From positions 1 through 64,000 of the forward strand of contig NZ_JADPKS010000024.1 in the NCBI RefSeq assembly GCF_023074175.1: a stretch of 64,000 bases of DNA, in the 5' to 3' direction. The position numbers and the translations under genes are program-made. This document shows, in pieces, positions 45,197 through 53,817 of this stretch; the stretch's first letter is position 1, and the number at the start of each line of letters is the position of its first letter. The DNA is from Bradyrhizobium sp. 139. GTDB taxonomy: Bacteria > Pseudomonadota > Alphaproteobacteria > Rhizobiales > Xanthobacteraceae. The notes under the pieces are model-generated. The model did no database searches. It was given only the letters and a program-made list of their open reading frames with translations, and was not told the DNA's origin.

Positions 45197-46996
45197 ATGA
45201 AACCGACCGATATCGCGGCCCCCGACTACTTTCACAAAGTGGTCGATTGCCAATGGGCCTGTCCTGCGCACACCCCGGTTCCCGAATACATCCGACTGAT
45301 CGCACAAGGCCGCTACAGCGACGCCTACATGATCAATTGGAAATCGAACGTGTTTCCCGGAATTCTGGGACGCACCTGTGATCGTCCGTGCGAGCCGGCG
45401 TGCCGCCGCGGACGTGTCGAGGAAACTCCGGTGGCGATCTGCCGTTTGAAGCGCGTCGCCGCCGACTTCAAGGACGACATCAGACAGCGCCTGCCACGCC
45501 CCTCACCGAAGAATGGCAAGCGCGTCGCGCTGGTCGGCGGTGGCCCGGCCTCGCTCACGGTCGCGCGCGACCTCGCGCCGCTCGGCTATCACTGCACCGT
45601 GTTCGACGGCGATCCGGAAGCCGGCGGCATGATGCGCACGCAAATCCCGAAATTCCGCCTGCCAAATTCGGTCATCGACGAGGAGACCGGCTACATCCTC
45701 AGCCTCGGCATCGAGTTCAAAGGCGGTCATCGCATCGAGAGCATGAAGGCGCTGCTCACGGAAAAGTATGACGCGATCTTCGTCGGTTCCGGTGCGCCGC
45801 GCGGCCGCGAACTCGACATTCCCGGCCGCAAGGAGGCTGCCGCCAACATCCATATCGGCATCGATTGGCTGTCCTCGGTCTCGTTCGGCCACACCGACAA
45901 GATCGGCAAGCGCGTGATCGTGCTCGGCGGCGGCAACACTGCGATGGATTGCTGCCGCACGGCGCGCAGGCTCGGCGGCGAAGAAGTGAAGGTCATCGTG
46001 CGCTCCGGCTTCGAGGAGATGAAGGCCTCGCCCTGGGAGAAGGAGGACGCACTCCATGAGGACATTCCGATCCTCAACTTCCTCGTCCCCGTCGCCTTCG
46101 TCCACGCAGGCGGCAAGCTCACCGGCATCACCTTCCAGAAGGTGAAGGCCGAATACGACGACAAGGGCCGCCGCAACCTCGTACCTTCAGGCGAGCCGGA
46201 CCAGACCATCGCATGCGACGACGTGCTGGTCGCGGTCGGCCAGGAGAACGCCTTCCCCTGGATCGAGCAGGATTGCGGCATCGAGTTCGACAAATGGCAC
46301 ATGCCCAAGGTCGATCCGAACACGTTCGTTTCGACCAATCCAAAGGTGTTCTTCGGCGGCGACGCCGCATTCGGTCCGAAGAACATCATCTGGGCGGTGG
46401 CGCAGGGCCACGACGCCGCGCTGTCGATCCACCGGCTGCTCTCGGGTGAGGACATCACCGAACGGCCGCTGCCCGAGGTGCAAATCTCCTCGCAGAAGAT
46501 GGGCATCCACGAATGGAGCTATGACAACGACATCTCCATCGACAAGCGCTACAAGGTGCCGCATCGCGACAAGATCATCGCGCTGAAGGATATCCGCACC
46601 GAAGTCGAGCTCGGCTACGACGTCAAGCTCGCGCTCGGCGAGGCGCATCGCTGCCTGAACTGCGACGTGCAGACGGTGTTCTCGACCTCGCTCTGCATCG
46701 AATGCGACGCCTGCGTCGACATCTGCCCAATGGACTGCATCACCTTCACGGAGAACGGCGAGGAAGCCGATCTGCGCCAGCGCCTGAAGGCGCCGTCACC
46801 GCACCCGGACCAGGATCTCTACGTCTCCAGCGATCTCAAGACCGGGCGCGTGATGGTAAAGGACGAGGATGTCTGCCTGCATTGCGGGCTGTGCGCCGAG
46901 CGTTGTCCCACCGGAGCCTGGGACATGCAGAAATATTTTATCGAGATGACTTACGCAGGTTCAGCATGTCCGACAAAAAGCCGATCAGCAGCGTAA
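45197..46996 (+). CDS. GltD-like flavoprotein fused to two ferredoxin domains (electron subunit of 2-oxoacid oxidoreductase)
   Basis: A 599-residue iron-sulfur flavoprotein. The N-terminus has the Fer4_20-type cysteines (VVDCQWACPAH; GRTCDRPCEPACRRG). A first dinucleotide fold VALVGGGPASLTVA binds FAD, and a second, VIVLGGGNTAMDCCRTARRLG, binds NAD(P)H. The C-terminus adds two 4Fe-4S motifs: CIECDACVDICPMDC and CLHCGLCAERCPTGAW. The gene overlaps the following alpha-subunit gene by 31 bases, so it likely transfers electrons between NAD(P)(H) and the oxidoreductase. Directionality (2-oxoacid oxidation or reductive carboxylation) is not visible. Confidence 0.88.
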   Translation: MKPTDIAAPDYFHKVVDCQWACPAHTPVPEYIRLIAQGRYSDAYMINWKSNVFPGILGRTCDRPCEPACRRGRVEETPVAICRLKRVAADFKDDIRQRLPRPSPKNGKRVALVGGGPASLTVARDLAPLGYHCTVFDGDPEAGGMMRTQIPKFRLPNSVIDEETGYILSLGIEFKGGHRIESMKALLTEKYDAIFVGSGAPRGRELDIPGRKEAAANIHIGIDWLSSVSFGHTDKIGKRVIVLGGGNTAMDCCRTARRLGGEEVKVIVRSGFEEMKASPWEKEDALHEDIPILNFLVPVAFVHAGGKLTGITFQKVKAEYDDKGRRNLVPSGEPDQTIACDDVLVAVGQENAFPWIEQDCGIEFDKWHMPKVDPNTFVSTNPKVFFGGDAAFGPKNIIWAVAQGHDAALSIHRLLSGEDITERPLPEVQISSQKMGIHEWSYDNDISIDKRYKVPHRDKIIALKDIRTEVELGYDVKLALGEAHRCLNCDVQTVFSTSLCIECDACVDICPMDCITFTENGEEADLRQRLKAPSPHPDQDLYVSSDLKTGRVMVKDEDVCLHCGLCAERCPTGAWDMQKYFIEMTYAGSACPTKSRSAA

Positions 46997-48813
46997 ACGA
47001 CTTCGTCGTCCGCTTCGCCAACGTCAACGGCTCGGGCTCGGCCAGCGCGAACGAGATGTTCGCGCGTGCGATCCTGCGCCACGGCGTTCCGGTGAGCCCC
47101 CGCAACATCTTCCCCTCCAACATCCAGGGCCTGCCGACCTGGTACGAGGTGCGGGTGACCGAAGACGGCCATCTCGGCGCCCGCGGCGGCGTCGACATGA
47201 TGGTGGCGATGAATCCGCAGACCTGGGACAAGGACGTCGCCGGCATCGAGCCCGGCGGCTATCTGTTCTACGATTCCACCAAGCCGATGCCGTCGACCAA
47301 ATTCCGCGACGACATTACCGTGATCGGCGTGCCGCTCACCGCGATCACCAACTCGACCTATACCGATCCGCGCCAGCGCCAGCTGTTCAAGAACATCATC
47401 TATCTAGGCAGCCTCTCGGCGCTGCTCGACATGGACCCGAAGCTGATCGAGCAGCTCATCGGCGAGCAGTACAAGGGCAAGGAGAAGCTCCTGTCGTCCA
47501 ACGTCCACGCGCTGCATCTCGGCCGCGACTGGGCGCTGCAAAATCTGAAATGCCCGATCGGGCTGCGGGTGAAGAAGTCCGACAAGGTCGGCGACCGCAT
47601 CTTCATCGAGGGCAACAGCGCCGCCGCGCTCGGCGCGGTCTATGGCGGCGCCACCGTGTGCGCCTGGTATCCGATCACGCCGTCCTCGTCGGTGGCGGAG
47701 GCCTTCACCGCTCACTGCAAGAAGTATCGGCACGATCCCGAAACCGGCAAGGCGAAATACGCGATCGTTCAGGGCGAGGACGAGCTGGCTTCAATCGGTA
47801 TCGTCATCGGCGCCTCCTGGAACGGCGCGCGCGCCTTCACCGCGACCTCGGGCCCCGGCATCTCGCTGATGACCGAGTTCATCGGCCTCTCATATTTTGC
47901 CGAGATTCCGGCCGTGATCATGAACATCCAGCGCGCCGGCCCCTCGACGGGCATGCCGACCCGCACCCAGCAATGCGATATCATCGCCTGCGCCTATGCT
48001 TCGCATGGCGACACCAAGCATGTGCTGCTGTTCCCGGAAGATCCGGCCGAGGCGTTCGAATTTGCGGCGGCGGCCTTCGATCTGGCCGAGCGGCTCCAGA
48101 CCACGATCTTCCTGATGCTCGATCTCGACATCGGGATGAACCACCGGCTCTGCCGTCCATTGAAGTGGGATGACGCCAAGCAGTACGACCGCGGCAAGGT
48201 GATGACCGCGGAGATGCTGGAGGAAGGTCGCGACTTCGGCCGCTACCTCGACGTCGACGGCGACGGCATACCCTATCGCACCTATCCTGGCGCGCATCCG
48301 ACCAAGGGCTCCTATTTCACCCGCGGCACCTCGCGCGACCGCTATGCTCGCTATTCCGAGGAAGGCTCGGTCTATGCCGACAACATGCAGCGTCTGGTGC
48401 GCAAGTTCGAGACCGCGCAGGACCTCGTGCCGCGGCCGCTCCAGGCCAATGCGGCACGGCCGACCAAATATGGCGTGATCTATTTCGGCTCGACCTCGCC
48501 CGCGATGGACGAGGCGATCGGGCTCTTGGAGGCACGCGGGCATCAGCTCGACCGCCTGCGCATCCGCGCCTTCCCGTTCCACTCGAGCGTCGCGAGCTTC
48601 CTCGCCGAGCACGACTTCGTCTACTTGGTCGAGCAGAACCGCGACGCCCAGCTCCGCCAGCTCATCGTCAACGAGAACGGCATCGACCCGGTGCGCCTGG
48701 TGCCGATCGTGCATTACGACGGCTCGCCGATCACCGCCCGCTTCATCGCAAAAGCCATTGGCGACCACCAGGATCACCTCAAGGTGACCCCGCTCCGCAA
48801 GGCCGTGTCATGA
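46966..48813 (+). CDS. 2-oxoacid:acceptor oxidoreductase, fused gamma-alpha subunit
   Basis: A protein of about 615 residues. The first 190 residues are a gamma domain (NGSGSASANEMFARAILRHG; GGVDMMVAMNPQTWDKDV). The rest is the alpha pyrimidine-binding domain (GGATVCAWYPITPSSSVAEAFTAHC; AFTATSGPGISLMTEFIGLSYFAEIPAVI; GPSTGMPTRTQQCDI). This gamma-alpha order is found in KorA-type 2-oxoglutarate and related oxidoreductases. ATG 46966 starts inside the upstream gene; the upstream site is weak (GCAGG), implying coupling. Substrate likely 2-oxoglutarate but could be pyruvate or branched 2-oxoacids. Confidence 0.9.
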   Translation: MSDKKPISSVNDFVVRFANVNGSGSASANEMFARAILRHGVPVSPRNIFPSNIQGLPTWYEVRVTEDGHLGARGGVDMMVAMNPQTWDKDVAGIEPGGYLFYDSTKPMPSTKFRDDITVIGVPLTAITNSTYTDPRQRQLFKNIIYLGSLSALLDMDPKLIEQLIGEQYKGKEKLLSSNVHALHLGRDWALQNLKCPIGLRVKKSDKVGDRIFIEGNSAAALGAVYGGATVCAWYPITPSSSVAEAFTAHCKKYRHDPETGKAKYAIVQGEDELASIGIVIGASWNGARAFTATSGPGISLMTEFIGLSYFAEIPAVIMNIQRAGPSTGMPTRTQQCDIIACAYASHGDTKHVLLFPEDPAEAFEFAAAAFDLAERLQTTIFLMLDLDIGMNHRLCRPLKWDDAKQYDRGKVMTAEMLEEGRDFGRYLDVDGDGIPYRTYPGAHPTKGSYFTRGTSRDRYARYSEEGSVYADNMQRLVRKFETAQDLVPRPLQANAARPTKYGVIYFGSTSPAMDEAIGLLEARGHQLDRLRIRAFPFHSSVASFLAEHDFVYLVEQNRDAQLRQLIVNENGIDPVRLVPIVHYDGSPITARFIAKAIGDHQDHLKVTPLRKAVS

Positions 48814-49865
48814 CCTACATTGCAAAGCCGAAATTCCATCATCCGGGCCTGAAGAAGAACGAGCTCGGCTATACCCATCGCGACTACGAAGGCAAGATCT
48901 CGACGCTGTGCGCCGGCTGCGGCCACGATTCGATCACGGCCTCGATCATCGAGGCCTGCTACGAGCTGTCGATCGAGCCGCATAGGGTTGCGAAGATCTC
49001 CGGCATCGGCTGCTCGTCGAAGACGCCGGACTACTTCCTCGGCAATTCGCACGGCTTCAACTCCGTGCACGGCCGCATGCCGTCGGTCTTGACCGGCGCC
49101 AACCTCGCCAATCGTGACCTGATCTATCTCGGCGTCTCCGGTGACGGCGATTCCGCCTCGATCGGCTTCGGCCAGTTCGCGCATTCGATCCGGCGCGGCG
49201 TCAACATGACCTATATCGTCGAGAACAACGGCGTCTACGGCCTGACCAAGGGCCAGTTCTCGGCGACCGCCGACCGCGGCTCGAAGTCGAAGAAGGGCGT
49301 CACCAACACCGACAACGCGATCGACCTCGTCGCCATCGCGCTCCAACTCGGCGCCACCTTCGTCGCACGCTCGTTCTCCGGCGATAAGACCCAGCTCGTG
49401 CCGCTGATCGCCGCCGCGATCCGCCACAAGGGCGCGTCCTTCATCGACGTCATCAGCCCCTGCATCGCCTTCAACAACCACGCCGGCTCGACCAAGAGCT
49501 TCGACTATGTCCGCGAGCACAATGACGCGGTGAACCGGCTCGACGTGCTGGTCGGTCGCGATCCGATTGCGGTGGATTACGCACCAGGCACGGTACAAAT
49601 GGTCGAGCAGCATGACGGCAGCAAGATCGCGCTGCGCAAGATCGACGCCGACTACGACCCGCACGATCGCCTCGGCGCCCAGGCTTTCCTCCAGAAGCAT
49701 GCCGCCAAGGGACAGATCGTCACCGGCCTCCTCTACGTCGATCCTGATGCGGAAGATTTGCACGAGCATCTCAACACCGTCGAGACGCCGCTCAACACGC
49801 TGGAAGCGGACACGCTGTGCCCGGGCTCGGCGGTACTGGACAAGTTCAACGCCAGCCTGCGGTGA
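48810..49865 (+). CDS. 2-oxoacid:acceptor oxidoreductase, beta (thiamine diphosphate) subunit
   Basis: A 351-residue beta subunit. The motif STLCAGCGHDSI near residue 33 carries cluster cysteines, and the ThDP-Mg motif is GVSGDGDSASIGFGQFAHSIRRGVNMTYIVENNGVYGLTKGQ (GDG ... NN). It overlaps the alpha gene by ATGA. The complex transfers electrons from 2-oxoacid plus CoA to ferredoxin or, through the first gene product, to NAD(P). It is the last gene of the operon; the next gene lies immediately after, in the opposite direction. Confidence 0.92.
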   Translation: MTYIAKPKFHHPGLKKNELGYTHRDYEGKISTLCAGCGHDSITASIIEACYELSIEPHRVAKISGIGCSSKTPDYFLGNSHGFNSVHGRMPSVLTGANLANRDLIYLGVSGDGDSASIGFGQFAHSIRRGVNMTYIVENNGVYGLTKGQFSATADRGSKSKKGVTNTDNAIDLVAIALQLGATFVARSFSGDKTQLVPLIAAAIRHKGASFIDVISPCIAFNNHAGSTKSFDYVREHNDAVNRLDVLVGRDPIAVDYAPGTVQMVEQHDGSKIALRKIDADYDPHDRLGAQAFLQKHAAKGQIVTGLLYVDPDAEDLHEHLNTVETPLNTLEADTLCPGSAVLDKFNASLR

Positions 49866-50312
49866 TCATTTGCCGCGCTGAAGCGGCTGCCTGACGCGGA
49901 TGGTGATCTTGTCCGACACGACAGGTGGCTCGAACGGATAGTGCTTCGCGTCGCCCAGCACCAGTTGAAGAGTATGGGCTCCGGGCGAAAGATCGAGAAG
50001 CGTTTCGGTCTGCCCTGCCCCGAAATGTAGATGCGACTTGTCCTGCGGGATTGGCTCCTTCGGATCGATGGGATCGTTGACGTCGATCAACAAATGATGG
50101 TGGCCGGCGTTCTGGTAATCGTCGCCGGCATGCGTCACGCCCATATTGCGCAAGCCGAACCGGACCAGGAATCCGCCGCGCACCTTTTGCCGGTCATACG
50201 GTGTGATGAAATAGAGCTTTGCGTCCTTGGGAGCAGTCTTACCCTGCGGAAAGGCGGCGCCCGGGAGCAATGCGAGCGCCATCGACAGCGCAACGCAGCG
50301 AAGGATTTGCAT
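49866..50312 (-). CDS. Secreted DUF4399-type protein
   Basis: A 148-residue periplasmic protein with a signal peptide (MQILRCVALSMALALLPGAAFPQG). The mature domain is rich in paired histidines (GDDYQNAGHHHLLID; KSHLHFGAGQTETLLDLSPGAHTLQLVLGD), as in DUF4399, where the His-rich face may bind a metal. TGGAGTC lies about eight bases before the start at 50312. It is 17 bases after the cyclase-fusion gene and in the same direction, so the two likely form an operon. Function unknown. Confidence 0.85.
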   Translation of the reverse strand: MQILRCVALSMALALLPGAAFPQGKTAPKDAKLYFITPYDRQKVRGGFLVRFGLRNMGVTHAGDDYQNAGHHHLLIDVNDPIDPKEPIPQDKSHLHFGAGQTETLLDLSPGAHTLQLVLGDAKHYPFEPPVVSDKITIRVRQPLQRGK

Positions 50313-50329
50313 CAGATCGACTCCAGCAA

Positions 50330-51841
50330 TTAAGGACCGAGCGCGACGCGGAATCCATGCGTCGGATAACGAACGTTGGTATCGTAACCATCGCGGTTGG
50401 ACGGTCGCACGTATCGCGAGTCGTTCTTCCAGGAGCCCGAGCGCAGGACGTGCGAGCTGCAGTCGCCGCCACTCCATGCCGAGCCGTCATTGGGCGCGCC
50501 CTGATAGGTCTTATGCCAGCAGTCTTCGACCCATTGGTCGACGCCGCCGCCCATGTCGTAGAGACCAAAGGCATTGGGCTTGAAGCTGCCGACTTTCGCT
50601 GGCTGCTCGGCCGCGGCGTCGCCGCAGTCCTTGCACCCGGCCATGCCTCGCTGGAGCTTGTCGCCCCACCAATACTTGGTCGACGTTCCGCCGCGCGCCG
50701 CATATTCCCATTCAGCCTCGCTCGGGAGCCGGTAAGGCTTTTTCGTGGTCTTGGCGAGCCAGGCGGCATATTGCTGCGCGTCGGTCCAGCTCACATTGGT
50801 GATCGGCGCGTCGTCCTTGCCGATGGCAGTGAAGCCGCACGCCTTGGCGGCGGCGCATTCATTCCATTCCTGCACCGTCACCGGATATTTTGCGATCGAG
50901 AACGACTTGACCATGACCTGATGGACAGGGCGTTCGGTCGGATCATCATTGCTTCCCATTGCAAAGCTGCCGCCGAGAATAGCAATCATCTCGGGTTCGC
51001 GGACCGGCGTCGGCGATTGACTGGGCGCTGGTGCGGGCGAAGGTGATGGAGTCAACGCGGGCGATGGTTGCGGCGTTTGCACGGCCGCTTCGCGCGGCGG
51101 AGGTTGCGGGCTCGGGGATGCGACCGGCGCGGTGGCCCGTTCGCCCACCCTGCCGGGCTGCGTCAGCACATACCAGAGCACGCCCGTGGCAATCGTCAGC
51201 AACGTGACGCCCAGCAGAAAGATCAGGACATTCTCGCGCCGACCGCGCGTCCCGCCGATCGCATTTGCGTCCGGCAGCACGCGATAGACGCGCACGGGAT
51301 CGGTGATGTTCTTGACTTTGCGATCCCCGAGCGACTCATAGCCGCACACCACCTTGTGCTTGATCTGTTCGTAGATCGCGCCCGAGATGTAGACTTGGCC
51401 AGGCTCGGCAATGCCCTCGAGGCGTGAGGCAATGTTGACGCCGTCGCCGTAGACGTCGTCCGGCTCAACGATGACATCACCGAGATTGACGCCAATTCGG
51501 TATTCGATCCGGGAATCCTTCGGAAGCGAGGTATTGCGGCCGACAAGATTCTGCTGGATGACAATGCTGCATCGAACGGCCTCAACCGGACTATCGAAAA
51601 TAGCAATGAAACCATCGCCCGTCGTCTTCACCAGACTCCCATGATGCTCGACGATGCTGGGTTGGATGAGATCCCGCTCGATCCGCTTGACGCGGACATG
51701 CGTGCCTTCCTCATCAGCCTGCATCAAGCGACTGTAGGAAGCGATGTCACCGACAATGATCGCGGCGAGACGGCGAGGCATCCCGCCATGTGGCGGCGGG
51801 TCATCGTGGCTTCCGGATCTGAAGTTGCGAATTTCGCCCAT
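50330..51841 (-). CDS. Class III cyclase fused through a membrane helix to a formylglycine-enzyme-like domain
   Basis: A 503-residue protein. Residues 21-190 are a class III cyclase with D32 and D76 for metal, K72 (VKTTGDG) and N136/R140 (GVNIASRL), so nucleotide cyclisation is plausible. Residues 204-226 are one membrane helix, and 238-283 a Pro/Ser/Thr-rich linker. Residues 285-503 are an FGE/SUMF1-like domain (LGGSFAMGSND; YRLPSEAEWEYAARGG; LRSGSWKNDSRYVRPSNRDG). The expected active cysteines are absent: the position after SRY is Val and the final motif reads GFRVA rather than GFRC. The outside domain is thus probably a sensor, not an enzyme. An internal Met at 51781 is an alternative start. 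Confidence 0.88.
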   Translation of the reverse strand: MGEIRNFRSGSHDDPPPHGGMPRRLAAIIVGDIASYSRLMQADEEGTHVRVKRIERDLIQPSIVEHHGSLVKTTGDGFIAIFDSPVEAVRCSIVIQQNLVGRNTSLPKDSRIEYRIGVNLGDVIVEPDDVYGDGVNIASRLEGIAEPGQVYISGAIYEQIKHKVVCGYESLGDRKVKNITDPVRVYRVLPDANAIGGTRGRRENVLIFLLGVTLLTIATGVLWYVLTQPGRVGERATAPVASPSPQPPPREAAVQTPQPSPALTPSPSPAPAPSQSPTPVREPEMIAILGGSFAMGSNDDPTERPVHQVMVKSFSIAKYPVTVQEWNECAAAKACGFTAIGKDDAPITNVSWTDAQQYAAWLAKTTKKPYRLPSEAEWEYAARGGTSTKYWWGDKLQRGMAGCKDCGDAAAEQPAKVGSFKPNAFGLYDMGGGVDQWVEDCWHKTYQGAPNDGSAWSGGDCSSHVLRSGSWKNDSRYVRPSNRDGYDTNVRYPTHGFRVALGP

Positions 51842-52144
51842 TGCGGGGGGACTCCAGACTTACAAAGGCAGCCCCAGCTTACGACTGCCAAAGGCCGTCG
51901 TCTGTGAAGGCTATCACATCGATGAACTGGGGCAATGTCGAACAGACTGCGGGCATCGAGTTCCGAAGGCGAAGGCGTCACATCGATTGAACCTTCGTGG
52001 CCCCACCGATGACTAATGCCCTGCGTGGGACTAATCACGTCGCTCTACCCTGCGACGATCCATGTCAGGGACTTGCGACGTTGAACGCGTCGCCCTTGGG
52101 CCGCGTCTCCAGCCTGCAGCTCGGCTGCTGCGCTTGGGGCCATC
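51842..52144. other. Gene-free gap
   Basis: About 300 bases between divergent genes. I see no open frame with a ribosome site, no RNA signature and no palindrome longer than six bases. It should contain the promoters of the leftward cyclase gene and the rightward secreted gene. Confidence 0.4.
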
Positions 52145-52765
52145 ATGAAGCTTTCTGTCTTTGCTGCCCTTGCCGTTGCCGCACTCATCGGCACGGCCTC
52201 AAGCCGAGGAGGCCGACGACATCCGCGAGGCCCGCAAGGCCAAGGCCGAAACCTTCAACACACGGATGTATGCAGGCCCGCCTGGCGACAAGGCCTACGC
52301 CTGCTTCGTCCGCCGCTACGATGCCGCGCATCTGGCGCGGCATCCGAGACAGAAGGTCGCTTCGATGAAGCTGCTGGTCTCGGCGGAATACGACAAGCAG
52401 GACAAGCAGCTGCACAACTCCTTCCGGCTCGGCTTCAGATACCGAAATCGCGCTGGCGATTTCGATTCCAGCGGTTCGTGCAGCCACGCCGTGTTCACGA
52501 AGGACGGTAACGAGGTGCGTCTCGGCTGCGGCGTCGACTGCGAAAGCGGCGGCATCGGCGTTGCGCTCTCCAAGGACGACAAGTCGGCAATCGTGCGGCT
52601 CGCACGGGTCAGGGTCTGGCAGAACAACAAACCGGATGACGATGCGGAGGAGTCGCTCGTGGCCGGCGCCGACGACAAGATTTTCGGCTCGACCGCACGG
52701 ATACGGGTAAATGCGCTTTGCTGGTGACCGACCGCAAGGAACTCGCCGCGCTCCGCCACAAGTGA
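52145..52765 (+). pseudogene. Secreted hypothetical protein with two compensating frameshifts
   Basis: A signal peptide starts at 52145 (MKLSVFAALAVAALIGTAS) and would continue naturally as AEEADDIREARKAK, but one extra A near 52200 puts that sequence in the next frame. The middle of the protein (YACFVRRYDAAHLARHP ... CSHAVFTKDGNEVRLGCG) reads on until about 52680. There the plausible end (CALLVTDRKELAALRHK, stop 52763-52765) is back in the first frame, implying a one-base loss near ATTTT. Start and end frames agree, so a 206-residue ancestral secreted protein is likely. Either the gene is dead or the sequence has two errors. Confidence 0.7.
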
Positions 52766-52803
52766 TACCTATCCGGCGGCTTCAGTCAGTCGAGGAGATC
52801 GTC

Positions 52804-53253
52804 ATGAACCGCCGGAACATCTTGTGGAGCGCCGTCTCGGCTTTGGGCGCGGCACTTGGCGCCTCCAGCGCGAAGGCCGCGACGGAAACCAGTGCGGGTG
52901 GCAAGCTCAAGGTCGTCTATCATCTCAGCGATGCCGAGAAGGTCAATTTCGTGCTTGGCAACATCCAGAACCACATCGACGGCGTCGGCGGTCCCGATCA
53001 TGTGACGATCGCGCTGGTGATCCACGGGCCGGCGCTGAAGGCGTTTCACGCGGCGCAGGCCAACCCCAATGTCAGCAAGCGGGTCGGCGACTTCTCCAAG
53101 GACGGCGTCGAACTCGCGGCGTGCGGCAACACGATGAAGGCGCAGAACGTCACGCTCACGGATCTGCTGCCCGGCTTCGTCAGCGCGGAGAAAGGCGGCG
53201 TGGTTCGCTTGGCCGAGCTTCAATCGCAGGGCTTTCTCTATCTGCGGCCCTAG
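52804..53253 (+). CDS. DsrE-family protein with export signal
   Basis: A 149-residue protein. Residues 1-26 are an export signal with two arginines (MNRRNILWSAVSALGAALGASSAKAA), possibly Tat-dependent. The mature domain has the DsrE/F fold pattern (LKVVYHLSDAEKVNFVLGNIQNHID; VTIALVIHGPALKAF; GVELAACGNTM), with a conserved Cys at the tip. Sulfur relay or redox roles are typical of the fold. GAGGAG precedes the ATG at 52804. Confidence 0.82.
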   Translation: MNRRNILWSAVSALGAALGASSAKAATETSAGGKLKVVYHLSDAEKVNFVLGNIQNHIDGVGGPDHVTIALVIHGPALKAFHAAQANPNVSKRVGDFSKDGVELAACGNTMKAQNVTLTDLLPGFVSAEKGGVVRLAELQSQGFLYLRP

Positions 53254-53276
53254 GCAGTTGCTGCGAAAAAGGTGCG

Positions 53277-53399
53277 CTCCCTCCCCCGCTGGCGGGGAGG
53301 GTCGGTGAGAGGGTGGTCTCGCGATCGAGAAGTCCAAGATGGGAGAACCCTCACCCGACGCTGCGCGTCGACCTCTCCCGCAAGCGGGAGAGGAAAGGG
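53277..53399. repeat. Palindromic repeat (CTCCCCCGC...GCGGGAGAGG family)
   Basis: The left part has CTCCCTCCCCCGCTGGCGGG, the right part CTCTCCCGCAAGCGGGAGAG, with a central inverted pair around CTCACCCGACGCTGCGCGTCG. This is a separate family from the others in the window, lying between the DsrE-like gene and the ArsR operon. Confidence 0.75.
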
Positions 53400-53431
53400 G
53401 AGCCCCGCTTCCCAACCGATGCGCAGCGCGC

Positions 53432-53484
53432 TTGACACACCCATAACTCCATGGTTATGAGTTTACCCATAACTTGTGGGTTAT
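53432..53484 (+). promoter_or_regulatory. ArsR operon promoter with two matching operators
   Basis: TTGACA (53432-53437), 17 bases, TTATGA (53455-53460). Two inverted repeats of the form ATAAC-N6-GTTAT lie at 53443-53458 and 53469-53484, 26 bases apart centre to centre. The first overlaps the -10 box, the second ends nine bases before the ArsR ATG. The layout predicts autorepression by the ArsR protein. Confidence 0.75.
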
Positions 53485-53493
53485 AGATTTCGC

Positions 53494-53817
53494 ATGTCCG
53501 CCTCGCACGATCTTCTGTTCAGGACGCTCGCCGATACGACCCGGAGGGCGATCTTCGAGCGGCTGTGCCGCGAGGGTGAGCAGACGGTCGGGGCACTGAC
53601 CGCGGTGTCCGGCGTTTCGCAACCGGCGGTCTCGAAACATCTCGGCGCGCTGAAGCAGGCTGGCCTCGTGCGCGACCGCCATGAAGGACGCCAGACGCAC
53701 TACAGCGCGCAGCCCGGCGCGCTGAATCCGCTGATCGACTGGAGCGGCCAGATGGCCGGCTTCTGGCAGAACCGGCTCGATGCCCTCGACGATCTCCTGA
53801 AGAGGATGGACCAATGA
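53494..53817 (+). CDS. ArsR-family transcriptional repressor
   Basis: A 107-residue winged-helix regulator: LLFRTLADTTRRAIFERLCREGEQTVGALTAVSGVSQPAVSKHLGALKQAGLVRDRHEGRQTHY, in the usual helix order. The metal-binding ELCVCDL motif is absent, so it is not an arsenic sensor in the classic sense. It is the SRPBCC-coupled subtype that responds to unknown signals. It overlaps the next gene by ATGA. The GTG at 53476 would lie inside an operator, so ATG 53494 is preferred. Confidence 0.93.
   Translation: MSASHDLLFRTLADTTRRAIFERLCREGEQTVGALTAVSGVSQPAVSKHLGALKQAGLVRDRHEGRQTHYSAQPGALNPLIDWSGQMAGFWQNRLDALDDLLKRMDQ

Noticed and set aside
50330..51034. Initial reading of the C-terminal domain as an active formylglycine-generating enzyme.
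   Set aside because: The catalytic cysteines are missing at both expected positions and no sulfatase gene is near.
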